Part shown: piece by piece, positions 17,726-26,096 of the stretch
Layout: each line of letters opens with the position of its first letter
Numbering within the stretch: the first letter of the stretch is position 1
Assembly: GCA_016929495.1 (NCBI GenBank)
Contig: JAFGIS010000069.1
Location: forward strand, 1-52,118
Origin: Polyangiaceae bacterium
GTDB lineage: Bacteria > Myxococcota_A > Polyangia > Polyangiales > Polyangiaceae
Reading direction: 5' to 3'
DNA length: 52,118 nt
Translations under genes and position numbers: made by a program
Notes under the pieces: generated by a model
Seen by the model: the letters and a program-made list of their open reading frames with translations, nothing else
Told to the model about the DNA's origin: nothing
Database searches by the model: none

Positions 17726-17925
17726 CGTCGTTTGTCCGTATTCGCGCGTGCGCCGTTGTGAGCGGCAGCTCCACGCTGCGTCCACCGCCCAACAGAGTCC
17801 CAGCAGCGGTCTCGCCCCTGTCCCGTCGGCCGAGTTTGTGGCGCTTGATCCTTCGGCCGCGCATCCGATAGGGTGAACGTCCTGTGTGTCGTGCGGAGTG
17901 CAACGGCGCCGGGAGTGAGCGAAAT

Positions 17926-18603
17926 ATGCGGACTGTGATCCAACGCGTGTTGACTTGGATGATTGCCGCCACGGCGGCGGGTGCCTTCGCCTGTGAAGAG
18001 GAGCCCAAGCCTGCGCCGGCTCCGGCAGAAGCAGCGGAGGCCAAGCCAGCTCCCCCGCCTACCGCGGCGGCTCCAACCCCGCCTCCGGCACCGGTGCTGC
18101 GCACCGACTGTCCCGACGGATCGAGCGGTGAAGGTACTTACGACAGCCCATGCAAGGGAAGCGGAGACGCTCGAATGATGCAGGTGGACTGGTCAGGCAA
18201 GACGGACGACAAGGGGCCCTCCTTCCGCGTCGTCAATACGTGCCCCAAGACCATTCTGTACGGCAAGATTGCCGTCTACTTCTACGACAAGGCCGGCAAG
18301 CAGCTCGAAGTGCCGAGCAAGGACAGCGATTCGGACAAGGGACGCCCGTATGCCACCTGCGCGGGCAATATCTTCGCGGGTGTCATGAAGCCCAAGGAGA
18401 AGGCCACAATCACCTTCTCGTGCATCAAGAAGGATACCGTTCCAGAAGGCACGGCGGCGATCGAGGCGGAGATGCCCATGGTCGGGTTCGCCGACGCGAC
18501 CGAAAAACGCAACGAGTACTACTGGCGGAACGACGAGATCGCTCCGGACCAGCGCGCCAAGGGAGCCGGGAAGGCCAGGGGAAAGAAAAGGAAGAAGAAG
18601 TAG
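17926..18603 (+). CDS. Pro/Ala-linker exported protein of unknown function
   Basis: 225 residues from ATG 17926, with GGGAGTGAG upstream. The N-terminal helix MRTVIQRVLTWMIAATAAGAFAC may be a lipoprotein signal, though Phe before the AC is unusual for a lipobox. A Pro/Ala/Glu linker (about 24-62) leads to a ~130 residue domain. This contains CPKTILYGKIAVYFYDKAGKQL and a paired Cys pattern (TDCPDG, SPCKGSG, NTCPKT, ATCAGN, FSCIKK); the beta-rich look suggests an immunoglobulin-like fold. The tail is extremely basic (GKARGKKRKKK). I do not recognise the family. Confidence 0.75.
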   Translation: MRTVIQRVLTWMIAATAAGAFACEEEPKPAPAPAEAAEAKPAPPPTAAAPTPPPAPVLRTDCPDGSSGEGTYDSPCKGSGDARMMQVDWSGKTDDKGPSFRVVNTCPKTILYGKIAVYFYDKAGKQLEVPSKDSDSDKGRPYATCAGNIFAGVMKPKEKATITFSCIKKDTVPEGTAAIEAEMPMVGFADATEKRNEYYWRNDEIAPDQRAKGAGKARGKKRKKK

Positions 18604-18718
18604 TAGTCGTAGCTGCTCTGCTCCGTGTCGATCAGGCGGTCCGTACGTCCCCCGGCCGCCCGAACGCATGGGCCGTTTCACGGTGGTGGGAGCCGCGGCG
18701 GAGGCCTATGCTGAGCTC

Positions 18719-19069
18719 ATGAGCATCATCGTCACCTGGGCGCTCTATACTGCGGCCTTGGCGCTCGTCGCCGCGGTCTTGCCTGGCTTCGAAATTCGCG
18801 GTGGGCTACTGGGCCGGCTTGGCGTCGCAGCGTTGTTTGGTGTGCTCAACTGGGCTCTCGCCGGGGCTCTCACGGTGCTGTTGACGATTGCCACGCTGGG
18901 TCTGGCGTGGCTGTTGAGTGTCGTGACGCACACCGTGGTTACGGCCGTCGTGCTCAAGATCACCGATGCGTTCAGCGACAGACTGAGCATCCGGAGCTTT
19001 TGGATCGCGCTTCTGGGAGCAGCCATCATGAGCGTCACCGTAGGCGCACTGCGCTGGCTCATCGCGTGA
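18719..19069 (+). CDS. Small four-helix membrane protein, phage holin family IV / DUF360-like
   Basis: 116 residues from ATG 18719 (MSIIVTWALYTAALALV). Four hydrophobic helices at about 5-22, 30-48, 55-78 and 95-114 are linked by short loops, and the motif WALAGALTVLLTIATLG is followed by FSDRLSIRSFW. This layout matches the mycobacterial-type four-TM phage holin superfamily, which in bacteria is mostly a chromosomal membrane protein of unknown role rather than a lysis gene; no phage genes are nearby. GGAGG lies ~15 bases upstream, slightly far, so the start is not certain. The next gene starts 38 bases later on the same strand. Confidence 0.8.
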   Translation: MSIIVTWALYTAALALVAAVLPGFEIRGGLLGRLGVAALFGVLNWALAGALTVLLTIATLGLAWLLSVVTHTVVTAVVLKITDAFSDRLSIRSFWIALLGAAIMSVTVGALRWLIA

Positions 19070-19107
19070 CACGCAAGAGCCCGCAGGGCTGCGGGCACGC
19101 GACTGAG

Positions 19108-19911
19108 ATGAACCCGTTCCGATACCCAGTCGGCAATCAGACAGCCCAGTCGGCCGCCCATTGGCTCGACCCCTATCATTTCGCGCAGCGACACGCGTTC
19201 GGTCTGTTCGAGTGGTTCTCCGACCGGAAGGGCGCGCAGGGCTGGGACTTCGGTCTGTGCGACATCGAATGCCGCAAGGCTCTCGCGCGACAAGCGCGCT
19301 GCTCCGGCATGCTGTTCACCGTCCACGCTCCGTGGGACACACAGCCCGCGAACCACGAGGGTCGTGTGCGACTGCGGTCGAGCATCGAGTTCGCGGCCGA
19401 TGTCGACGCGCACTTGGTGGTGGTGCATCTGCCGAGCTCGCAGGACGAGACGGGCTGGGTCGACGCGATGGACGCCCCCTTGCGCTGGGCGAGGGAGGCG
19501 GACATCGTTCTGGCCCTGGAGAACACCCCGCTCACGTCGCCGGACGACTGCGAGCGCGTGTTCGCTGCACTCCGGCGGCAACATGGGTCGGAGGCCCCGA
19601 TTGGACTCTGCTTCGACATGGGCCACGCGAACTTGTGCGCGGCGACGCGCAATGACTACGTCGGCTTTCTCGATGCCCTCGCGCCCGAGGTGAACGTCGT
19701 CCACGCGCACATGCACGAAAACTGGGGGGATATGGACCAGCATCTGGTCCTGTTCACCGGACCCGCAGCGCGCGATCCGCAGGGGGTCTCCATGCTGGTC
19801 GAGCGTCTGCTCCGGCGAGGCTACGCCGGGGGATTCGTGCTCGAGCAGTGGCCCGAGCCGCCCGAGCTGCTGCTTGCCGCCGCCGAACGACTGCGCGGCC
19901 TGCTCGCGTGA
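19108..19911 (+). CDS. Sugar phosphate isomerase/epimerase-like TIM-barrel protein
   Basis: 267 residues from ATG 19108. It has the AP endonuclease family 2 / xylose isomerase-like barrel layout. LFTVHAPWD and VVVHLPSSQDE lie on early strands, the metal ligand Glu is in VLALENTPLTS, Asp and His in LCFDMGHANL, His in VVHAHMHENWGDMDQH, and the last Glu in FVLEQWPEP. The conserved E/D/H/E set argues for a working divalent-metal site. Substrate is unknown; family members isomerise or epimerise sugars and related polyols, and a few act on DNA (endonuclease IV). It is cytoplasmic. It converges with the large lipoprotein gene, 34 bases apart. Confidence 0.85.
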   Translation: MNPFRYPVGNQTAQSAAHWLDPYHFAQRHAFGLFEWFSDRKGAQGWDFGLCDIECRKALARQARCSGMLFTVHAPWDTQPANHEGRVRLRSSIEFAADVDAHLVVVHLPSSQDETGWVDAMDAPLRWAREADIVLALENTPLTSPDDCERVFAALRRQHGSEAPIGLCFDMGHANLCAATRNDYVGFLDALAPEVNVVHAHMHENWGDMDQHLVLFTGPAARDPQGVSMLVERLLRRGYAGGFVLEQWPEPPELLLAAAERLRGLLA

Positions 19912-19945
19912 GTGTGACCTCGCGTCCGCCGCGGTGGCTGCAGGG

Positions 19946-22900
19946 CTACTTCAGCCTCGGGATCTCCTTGACGCACGAGGGCGTGCACCCGTCCATGAAA
20001 AACTCGTTGCCGTCGTCGCATTCCTCCCATCCGGGGTCCTCGATGCCATCGCCGCAATGCGGGCCGAGCTCGCAGCTGCCATCGCACTCGCCGTAGCCGC
20101 CGTCGTTCACGCCATCGTCGCACTCTTCCTCTTCGGGCTGAACCACGCCGTCGCCGCAGCGAGGCCCCCAGACGCAGCCGGGCGCGCATTCGCCGTAGCC
20201 GCCGTCGTTCACACCGTCGTCGCACTGTTCGCCGAGGGTCTCGTCCGCGAAGCCGTCGCCGCAGATCCCCTCTTCGCCGCACACGGGGCTGCAGCCGTCG
20301 CCTGGGGCGTTGTTGCCGTCGTCGCAGGTTTCGCCCCATTCGCTCTGGAGCACTCCGTCACCGCAGCGCGGGCCGAGCACGCAGTCGGGTGCGCAGGTGT
20401 CGTAGGCGCCGTTGTTCAGCCCGTCATCGCATTGCTCGCCGAACTCGGGATCGGGATGGCCGTCGCCGCAGAACGGAGCCCGTTGGCAGGTCGGCGTGCA
20501 GCCGCCGTAGGCGCCGTCGTTGACGCCATCGTCGCAGGTCTCGCCGAACTCTCCCTGAATGATTCCATCTCCACAGAAGGGTACCGTGCGACAGCCCGGA
20601 GCGCAGCCGCTCGTCCCGTATTCATCGATGTTCTGGCCATTGTCACAGGCCTCGTACTCGGCCTGTACGATACCGTCGCCGCAGTACTCGCCGCGGGTGC
20701 AGTCGGGGTTACAGTGGTTGTAGCCGCCCTGGTTGGTTCCGTCGTCACACTGCTCGCCGGGGGAGATCACGGCGTCGCCGCATATGGGCCCACAGTCGCT
20801 CTTTGAGACATTGAAACCACTGAGCGTCAGCCGATAGCTGGAGCCGTTCTTCTGACGCTCCGCCTGGAACACGACGATTTCGTAGACCTCTCCGGGCGTC
20901 AGCCCCAGGGCCGTTGCCGAAGCACTGATGTCGACCACGCCGTCCACCGGCATGTGAATGCCGCCCAGGTCGACGGCGAGCCGACCGTTGATGAACACCC
21001 ACACGTCATCGTCGCCGGTGAACTCGAGTAGCTGACTCACGCTCGGGTCGTATTCGAACCAGAAGCGGACCTCGCTCGTGAAGTGGAAGTTGTGTTTTTC
21101 GCCCGTGGCTTCCGGGGGCCAGTCGTCCCGGCCGTATGCCGGGGGCAGCGAAGCGGTGGCGAACTCGGCTTGCGGTGTGAACGGTGAGTCGTCGATCGGG
21201 AAGAAGAACGGATCGCCGTCGAACGTGCCCTCGAGGTAGACGCCGTGCCAGGTATCCCCATCGCTCACGCAGTCGTACAGATCGATCATCTCTCCCGTGA
21301 CCGGGTCCTGACAGTCGGTGAGCTGCGGGGCCTCGCACTCTGGCGTGGTCTCATCGGAATCGTACGGGCAGAAGGTGCAGGGGATCGGATTGCCCTCGGC
21401 GTCGTGGTCTTCTTGCCCGACAGTGCCGCACCAGGTGTCCGAAGTTCGGGACAGATCGAGGAACTGCTCGCCGTTGTCGCCCCAGCGGTTGACATACCCG
21501 CCCTTGCCGTTGTCCCAGAGCGTCAGCGTGGACACGATGGTGTAGTTGGTGCCGTCGACGTCGCGGTACCACTGGGAGAAGCTCGCGCTGCTCTGCACGA
21601 TGCCACAGTCCGTAGCGTTGGCTTTCACGAGGACCGGCTTGCCGTCGGCATCCAGCCTGTTCTCGACCATGCCCGGCGTCGGATCCTCGCAGCCGGTCTG
21701 GCCGGGCTCGAAGTCCGGGTGATCCGTGGTGAAATCGCGGTAGACGACCGGTACTTCGATCGACTCGCCGAGCGGCGGCTGATGGCACTCGTAGCCCGGC
21801 TCGATCTGACAGGTGGCCGAGCAACCGTCGTCCTCGCGGTTGTTGCCGTCATCGCACTGCTCGCTGCCGAGCAGCAAGCCATCGCCGCAGGTGCTGGTGC
21901 AGCTGCCGCCGCTGCAGTCCGGCTCCACCTGGCAGAACGGCGTGCACCCGTCGCCCGTGTCGTTGTTGCCATCGTCGCACGACTCGGTCCCGGCGCGAAT
22001 GGCGTCACCACACACGGTCTTCACGCAGGTGTAGTTGGGGGCGGTGCCGCTGCAGGCGAACCCGTCTTCCCACTCGCAGGTGTCGCTGCACCCGTCGCCG
22101 CTTATGAGGTTGCCATCGTCGCAGAGCTCGGAATCGAACAGGATGCCGTCGCCGCATTTCGCGAAACAGGGCGCGCCATAGAACGGGCACTGGAAGCCGG
22201 GTTCCACCGTCCTGCAGTCGGCGCTGCACCCGTCGCCTGCCTGGGTGTTGCCATCATCGCAGACCTCACCGCCGGTGAGCTTGCCATTTCCGCAGACATT
22301 GAGGTTCTCGCAGGGCTGTCCGGGGGTCGGGCAGACCCAGCCGTCCTCCTTGAATGTGCAGTCAGCAGCGCAGCCGTCGCCGCCGGTGACGTTGCCGTCG
22401 TCGCAGGCTTCACCGATCCCGGGCGTGACGATGCTGTCGCCGCACATTGGCTGCGGCACGCAGGGCTGGCCCGGGATGGCGCAGATCCAGCCCGGCTCGA
22501 CGTTGCAGTTCGCGTCGCAGCCATCGCCAGGATCGGCGTTGCCGTCCTCGCAGGACTCGTCTCCTGCCACTCGACCGTCGCCACAGAACACCACGCGCGT
22601 GCACGGCTCGCCGGGCGTGGCACAGATGAAATTGCGGCTCTGTTCGGTACAATCGGCGCTGCAGCCGTCCTCGCCCACCGCGTTGCCGTCGTCGCAGACC
22701 TCGCCGGGCTCGATCACGCCGTTGCCGCACACGAAATCGAAGACACACGGCTGGCCTGGCGTGGGGCACTTGTAGTGCGGCTCCACCTTGCAGACGCCGT
22801 TACAGCCGTCGCCGGGGACGGTGTTGCCATCATCGCAGATTTCGCCGTCTCGATTCAGCTCACCGTCGCCACAGGAAGGACCACTCGGAATCCAGCACTC

Positions 22901-23161
22901 TGGCGGGGGGTTGTCGCCGAGGCACACGTTGCCCTCCAGGCCGCCCTCTCCGCCATCGTTGGCGAGCACGTTGCCACCCCCCCCGGTATTGCTGCCCGTC
23001 TTTCCCCCGCCCCCGTTTGTATCCGAGCCGCCCGTTGTGATCGGGCCCTGAGTCGCGTCGCCCGTGCGTGAGGCTCCCCCGATGCCGCAGGAAGCCACGG
23101 ACAGCAGTCCAGTCAACAGGGCGCTAGCAAGCAAGGGTACCGAGTAGGAGATAGTGCGCAT
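19946..23161 (-). CDS. Fibro-slime domain lipoprotein with 16 Cys-rich (DUF4215-type) repeats, paralog A
   Basis: 1071 residues from ATG 23161, GGAG upstream. Signal with lipobox SVASC, then a Gly/Thr/Asn linker to about 95. Eight N-terminal repeats of 40-50 residues (about 97-460) follow C-G-D/N-G-x-GE-x-C-DDGN-x3-GDGC-x3-C-x-VEPG-x-C, the Myxococcus cysteine-rich repeat. A fibro-slime / PA14-like beta domain (about 468-800) starts VPVVYRDF and includes FHFTSEVRFWFEY, FTGDDDVWVFINGRLAVDLG and EIVVFQAERQ. Eight shorter C-terminal repeats (~35 residues; CDDGVNDGGYGECAPGC type) close the protein. About seven Cys per N-terminal repeat and no odd domain suggest a rigid disulfide-bonded rod carrying a sugar-binding or adhesive module outside the cell. 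Function is inferred from domains. Confidence 0.93.
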   Translation of the reverse strand: MRTISYSVPLLASALLTGLLSVASCGIGGASRTGDATQGPITTGGSDTNGGGGKTGSNTGGGGNVLANDGGEGGLEGNVCLGDNPPPECWIPSGPSCGDGELNRDGEICDDGNTVPGDGCNGVCKVEPHYKCPTPGQPCVFDFVCGNGVIEPGEVCDDGNAVGEDGCSADCTEQSRNFICATPGEPCTRVVFCGDGRVAGDESCEDGNADPGDGCDANCNVEPGWICAIPGQPCVPQPMCGDSIVTPGIGEACDDGNVTGGDGCAADCTFKEDGWVCPTPGQPCENLNVCGNGKLTGGEVCDDGNTQAGDGCSADCRTVEPGFQCPFYGAPCFAKCGDGILFDSELCDDGNLISGDGCSDTCEWEDGFACSGTAPNYTCVKTVCGDAIRAGTESCDDGNNDTGDGCTPFCQVEPDCSGGSCTSTCGDGLLLGSEQCDDGNNREDDGCSATCQIEPGYECHQPPLGESIEVPVVYRDFTTDHPDFEPGQTGCEDPTPGMVENRLDADGKPVLVKANATDCGIVQSSASFSQWYRDVDGTNYTIVSTLTLWDNGKGGYVNRWGDNGEQFLDLSRTSDTWCGTVGQEDHDAEGNPIPCTFCPYDSDETTPECEAPQLTDCQDPVTGEMIDLYDCVSDGDTWHGVYLEGTFDGDPFFFPIDDSPFTPQAEFATASLPPAYGRDDWPPEATGEKHNFHFTSEVRFWFEYDPSVSQLLEFTGDDDVWVFINGRLAVDLGGIHMPVDGVVDISASATALGLTPGEVYEIVVFQAERQKNGSSYRLTLSGFNVSKSDCGPICGDAVISPGEQCDDGTNQGGYNHCNPDCTRGEYCGDGIVQAEYEACDNGQNIDEYGTSGCAPGCRTVPFCGDGIIQGEFGETCDDGVNDGAYGGCTPTCQRAPFCGDGHPDPEFGEQCDDGLNNGAYDTCAPDCVLGPRCGDGVLQSEWGETCDDGNNAPGDGCSPVCGEEGICGDGFADETLGEQCDDGVNDGGYGECAPGCVWGPRCGDGVVQPEEEECDDGVNDGGYGECDGSCELGPHCGDGIEDPGWEECDDGNEFFMDGCTPSCVKEIPRLK

Positions 23162-23188
23162 AGAGCAGTCTCCGAACGAGGACTGACA

Positions 23189-23194
23189 ATATTA
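23189..23194 (-). promoter_or_regulatory. Candidate -10 element of the paralog A gene
   Basis: On the minus strand TAATAT stands in the only AT-rich stretch of the region (23186-23203), about 28 bases before the ATG at 23161. No good -35 is visible at 17 bases spacing, so an ECF or other sigma factor, or chance, is possible. Confidence 0.3.
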
Positions 23195-23718
23195 TCCTCT
23201 TTTCGTCCAAAGGTGCACACGGGATGTGCGCGTTCGCCGTGCAGCTGTTGTCCGCGCCTGGTCTCGAAGTGCATCGCGTTGGCGCTTGTGGCTCACGCTG
23301 CGACGAAAATGCCAGCCGGTGAGTGGAGGCCACGCTGGCGTCGATCACCCGCCGCTGTTACCGCTCTCAACGGCGCAACTCGCGCGTGACCCTTCCACAC
23401 GGCGCGGATGAAAGCCGTCGCTGGCGGCGGCGACGGCCGGCTGGGTCACCGTGGCTTCGGCCCAACCCCCCACCTACCTGTGGCGAGTCGGACTACTCGT
23501 CTTGGGGAGAGCGACCCGCGGCGGCGGTCCGCGATGACGCTGTGAACGGAATACTACTACCTTCCGGGATTCTGCCGTCATCCAGGACGGCGCGCCGATG
23601 TGGGAGCCCCTCGACGGCCCGGTGCCTCCCTGCGGGACGGGCTCCCTCCGAGCATGGATCAGCCCGTGCGCGACGCCGTCGTGGCGTCGAGCCGGCGCAC
23701 GTGCTTCTGTCCCGGCCC
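23195..23718. other. Divergent intergenic region, no gene seen
   Basis: Separates paralog A from the thioesterase. Open frames here have no start site, signal peptide or domain. It should hold the thioesterase promoter; nothing specific can be pointed to. Confidence 0.4.
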
Positions 23719-24477
23719 ATGCTGGTGCACACGCAGTCCGTTCGGGTGCGCACGTTCGACGTCGACGCATACGACGGCTTGTCGATCTGTGCACTTGCCG
23801 GCTACCTCCAGGAGGCGGCCGCCGAGCATGCGGCCCAGCTCGGTTGCGGCATGGGGCATCTCAGGGAGAGCGGGCTCACCTGGGTCCTGGCCTCCGAGCG
23901 GCTCGGTGTCCACGAACCCATACGACACGGTGACGTGGTCGACATCGAGACCTGGCCTTCAGGTGTGGATCGGCTCGCGTTCGCCCGCGAGTTTCGTGTG
24001 CGCAGGCAGGGCGGCGTTGTTGCGGTCGCGACCACGCGCTGGCTCGTTCTCGACCTGACCACGCGTCGGCCCGTCATGCCGAACATGGCGCTCGATCCTC
24101 GGCTGTTCGAGGCGGCTGACCGTGTACTGTCGGCGTCGGCCGGCAAGTTTCCAGCACTCGAGCGCGGCAGGGAGCAGCGTTTCCCGGTTCGGTACGCGGA
24201 TATCGACGTCAACGAGCACGCCAACAACACGGCGTATGTGTCCTGGGTCCTCGAAGGCGTGCCCGAATCGATCTGGCGGACGTGCCGCGTGACCTCGCTC
24301 GAGCTTCAGTTCTTGGCCGAGTGTCGCTATGGCGGCGCGGTCATCTCGCGCGCAGCCGAAGCCGGCGAGCGGGAGTTCTGGCATGCGGTCGCCAGCGCAG
24401 AAGATGGCCGAGACCTGGCGCGCGCCAGAACATCGTGGATGCCGCGCGACGTGCGGCCCGCGTTGGATCGCGAGTGA
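23719..24477 (+). CDS. Acyl-ACP thioesterase (FatA-type double hotdog)
   Basis: 252 residues from ATG 23719 (MLVHTQSVRVRTFDVD). An in-frame GTG at 23701 is an alternative, and neither has a clear Shine-Dalgarno. Two hotdog halves are visible. The first has GYLQEAAAEHAAQLG on the hot-dog helix and TWVLASERL. The second has RYADIDVNEHANNTAYVSWVLE, which aligns with the plant and bacterial FatA active-site segment DxDxNxHxNN (Asn and His conserved). The enzyme should hydrolyse acyl-ACP and set free fatty acid chain length in the cytoplasm. A TA-bounded inverted-repeat element begins 7 bases after its TGA stop. Confidence 0.87.
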   Translation: MLVHTQSVRVRTFDVDAYDGLSICALAGYLQEAAAEHAAQLGCGMGHLRESGLTWVLASERLGVHEPIRHGDVVDIETWPSGVDRLAFAREFRVRRQGGVVAVATTRWLVLDLTTRRPVMPNMALDPRLFEAADRVLSASAGKFPALERGREQRFPVRYADIDVNEHANNTAYVSWVLEGVPESIWRTCRVTSLELQFLAECRYGGAVISRAAEAGEREFWHAVASAEDGRDLARARTSWMPRDVRPALDRE

Positions 24478-24484
24478 ATTGGGC

Positions 24485-24625
24485 TAGTGCTGCGTTTCGA
24501 CTGAAGCGACGGGTTTGTCGCCGCCCCCGACCGGTCGAGGGCGGCCAAAGACCCGCCGCTTCCCATCGAGCTGACCCACGGCACCCCTGCTTTTTGGGCA
24601 TCGTCTCAATTGAAACGATGCACTA
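24485..24625. mobile_element. Non-autonomous inverted-repeat element (MITE), 137 bp, TA-flanked
   Basis: The element 24487-24623 is bounded on both sides by TA (24485-24486 and 24624-24625), within CTAG on both sides. Its ends are inverted repeats: the left starts GTGCTGCGTTTCGACTGA and the right, read inward on the other strand, starts GTGCATCGTTTCAATTGA (18 of the first 25 match). A 13 bp stem with one mismatch lies inside (24520-24532 with 24533-24545, essentially no loop). There is no ORF. TA duplication and CTAG context are those of IS630/Tc1-mariner transposition, so it is probably mobilised by an unlinked transposase. It sits between the thioesterase and the next gene. Confidence 0.68.
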
Positions 24626-24652
24626 GGCTCGGGCCTACCGAGGAGTCCGCCC

Positions 24653-25381
24653 ATGAGCCAGTTCGCGCGTTTGGATGGCCAACACATCGTCGAGACGTCA
24701 GCGCGCCTCTGTGCGCGCATCACCGAGCGCTTTCCCGGGTCGAGCCTGGCCGGCGTGGCGGCGAATCTGGTGGAGCTGGCCAAGTCCTCCTGCGACCTGG
24801 CAGAGCGCTTGGCTGCCCCACACTGGCCGATCCGGACGGTGTGCGGCACGGGCCTGATGGTGCTCGCGGCGGCGCTCGTCGGTGCTGCTCTGAATCTCCG
24901 CTTGCCTGCGGGCGAGGCAACGCTTTTCGATTGGGTCCAGGCGCTCGAGTCTGGCGTGAACGACGTCGTCTTCATCGGCATCGCGGCCTGGTTCCTGCTC
25001 TCGATGGAGGAGCGCGTGAAGCGCGCGCGTGTGCTCGGCTGGCTGCACGGGCTGCGCGCCATAGCGCATATCGTCGACATGCATCAGCTGCCAAAGCATC
25101 CCGAGTCGGTGGCCTCACAACGAGAGCACCGCACCGAGTCCTCTCCCGAGCGGACGATGGAAGGCTTCGAGCTGATGCGCTACCTCGACTACTGCAGCGA
25201 GCTCTTGGCGGTCGCGAGCAACCTCGGTGCCCTGGTGGTCCAGGATTTCCCTGATCCGACCGTACTTGCTCGCGTGAACGACCTCGAGACGCTCACCAGC
25301 GAACTGGCGCAGAAGCTCTGGCAGAAGATCGACATCGTGGACCGGGTGATGAGAGAGCGGGCGGTCAGGCCGTGTCTGTGA
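24653..25381 (+). CDS. Two-helix membrane protein of unknown function
   Basis: 242 residues from ATG 24653, with GAGGAGT ~10 bases upstream. A soluble N-terminal helix region (about 1-60) precedes two membrane helices (about 62-86, GTGLMVLAAALVGAALNL, and 98-119, VFIGIAAWFLLSMEERV). The remaining C-terminal 120 residues are helical and hydrophilic, with a conserved-looking HGLRAIAHIVDMHQLPKHPE segment and AVASNLGALVVQDF. No family was recognised; the layout suggests a cytoplasmic C-terminal domain anchored to the inner membrane. A MITE lies immediately upstream and may have carried or replaced promoter sequence. Confidence 0.78.
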   Translation: MSQFARLDGQHIVETSARLCARITERFPGSSLAGVAANLVELAKSSCDLAERLAAPHWPIRTVCGTGLMVLAAALVGAALNLRLPAGEATLFDWVQALESGVNDVVFIGIAAWFLLSMEERVKRARVLGWLHGLRAIAHIVDMHQLPKHPESVASQREHRTESSPERTMEGFELMRYLDYCSELLAVASNLGALVVQDFPDPTVLARVNDLETLTSELAQKLWQKIDIVDRVMRERAVRPCL

Positions 25382-26096
25382 AGCGAGTCGCCCCATCGAG
25401 AGCATTGCGGTGACCTACATGTGCCCACACAGGCTCGCTTGGCGCGCGGCACCGAAGAAGACAGGATGACCGCGGCACGCCGCTGGCTGCGAGCTCGTTC
25501 GTCGAGACGGGGACATCGACGGTGATGTCGAAGCGCGGCAACGGCTTGAACCACCTCGGCGAGCGCAAGGAAGGTACGTGGCTCCGAAGAGTGCGACCCA
25601 ATGGTTCAACCTGGATCACCGGACTCCTGGTTGAGCTGCGTCCTCTACTTCGATTCGGCTGTTGACCATCGGCGCTTGCGACTCGACGGCACCGCCGTCC
25701 CCCGTTCGATGGTCGACTCGAGGCTGTGAGTCGCTGCGTGACGGTTGCGCCCCCCACACCGCTATCGGGGACCGGATCCCGTGGTAGGGGCACCTGCAAC
25801 CTCGACTGTGCCGTCTCGGGCGAGGTCGGATGGGCAGGCGTTGATCAGGGACCGCGCAGCAGGGGCGCAGGATTGCGACTCTCTAGGCCCTGTTCTCGGT
25901 CTCGGCCTTGTCAGCGTTGGCACGAGAAGACAGGGCCAGCTGCAGTCCGTTCCGCGGCGCCGTGGCCGAGGCGTAGGCCGGGGTACGACGCACGACCCCC
26001 CTTCACAAATGTTGTCGCCTTCGTTGCGCGTTTCGAGTAGAAGCGGCAAATTACAGTAGGACATGAGCTTCAGGATGACTGGTCTGGAGGACGGCG
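25382..26096. other. Gene-poor stretch, 715 bp
   Basis: No frame shows a domain, signal peptide or credible start. A stem of GGCCCTGTTCTCG (25886-25898) with CGAGAAGACAGGGCC (25923-25937), with a 2-base bulge, resembles the ends of the MITE at 44860 (CCCTGTCT) but lacks flanking TA on the right. The last ~20 bases hold the GGAGGA ribosome binding site of the gene at 26097. Confidence 0.45.

Noticed and set aside
18719-19069. Prophage lysis gene reading of the holin-like protein
   Set aside because: No endolysin, spanin or phage structural genes near it; the four-TM superfamily IV is mostly chromosomal in non-phage context.
19874-23071. Long plus-strand ORFs (20-23 kb) rich in Ala/Val, e.g. 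19874-20806 and 21245-23071
   Set aside because: They are the antisense of the Cys-repeat gene: periodic CDDG codons on the minus strand leave one opposite frame open. No start site and no domain; the minus-strand reading has signal peptide, DUF4215 and fibro-slime motifs.
25886-25937. Hairpin at 25.9 kb resembling the MITE ends
   Set aside because: Shares GGCCCTGT but has no right-hand TA, no inverted-repeat match to the full MITE end, and the core sequence of the family is absent.
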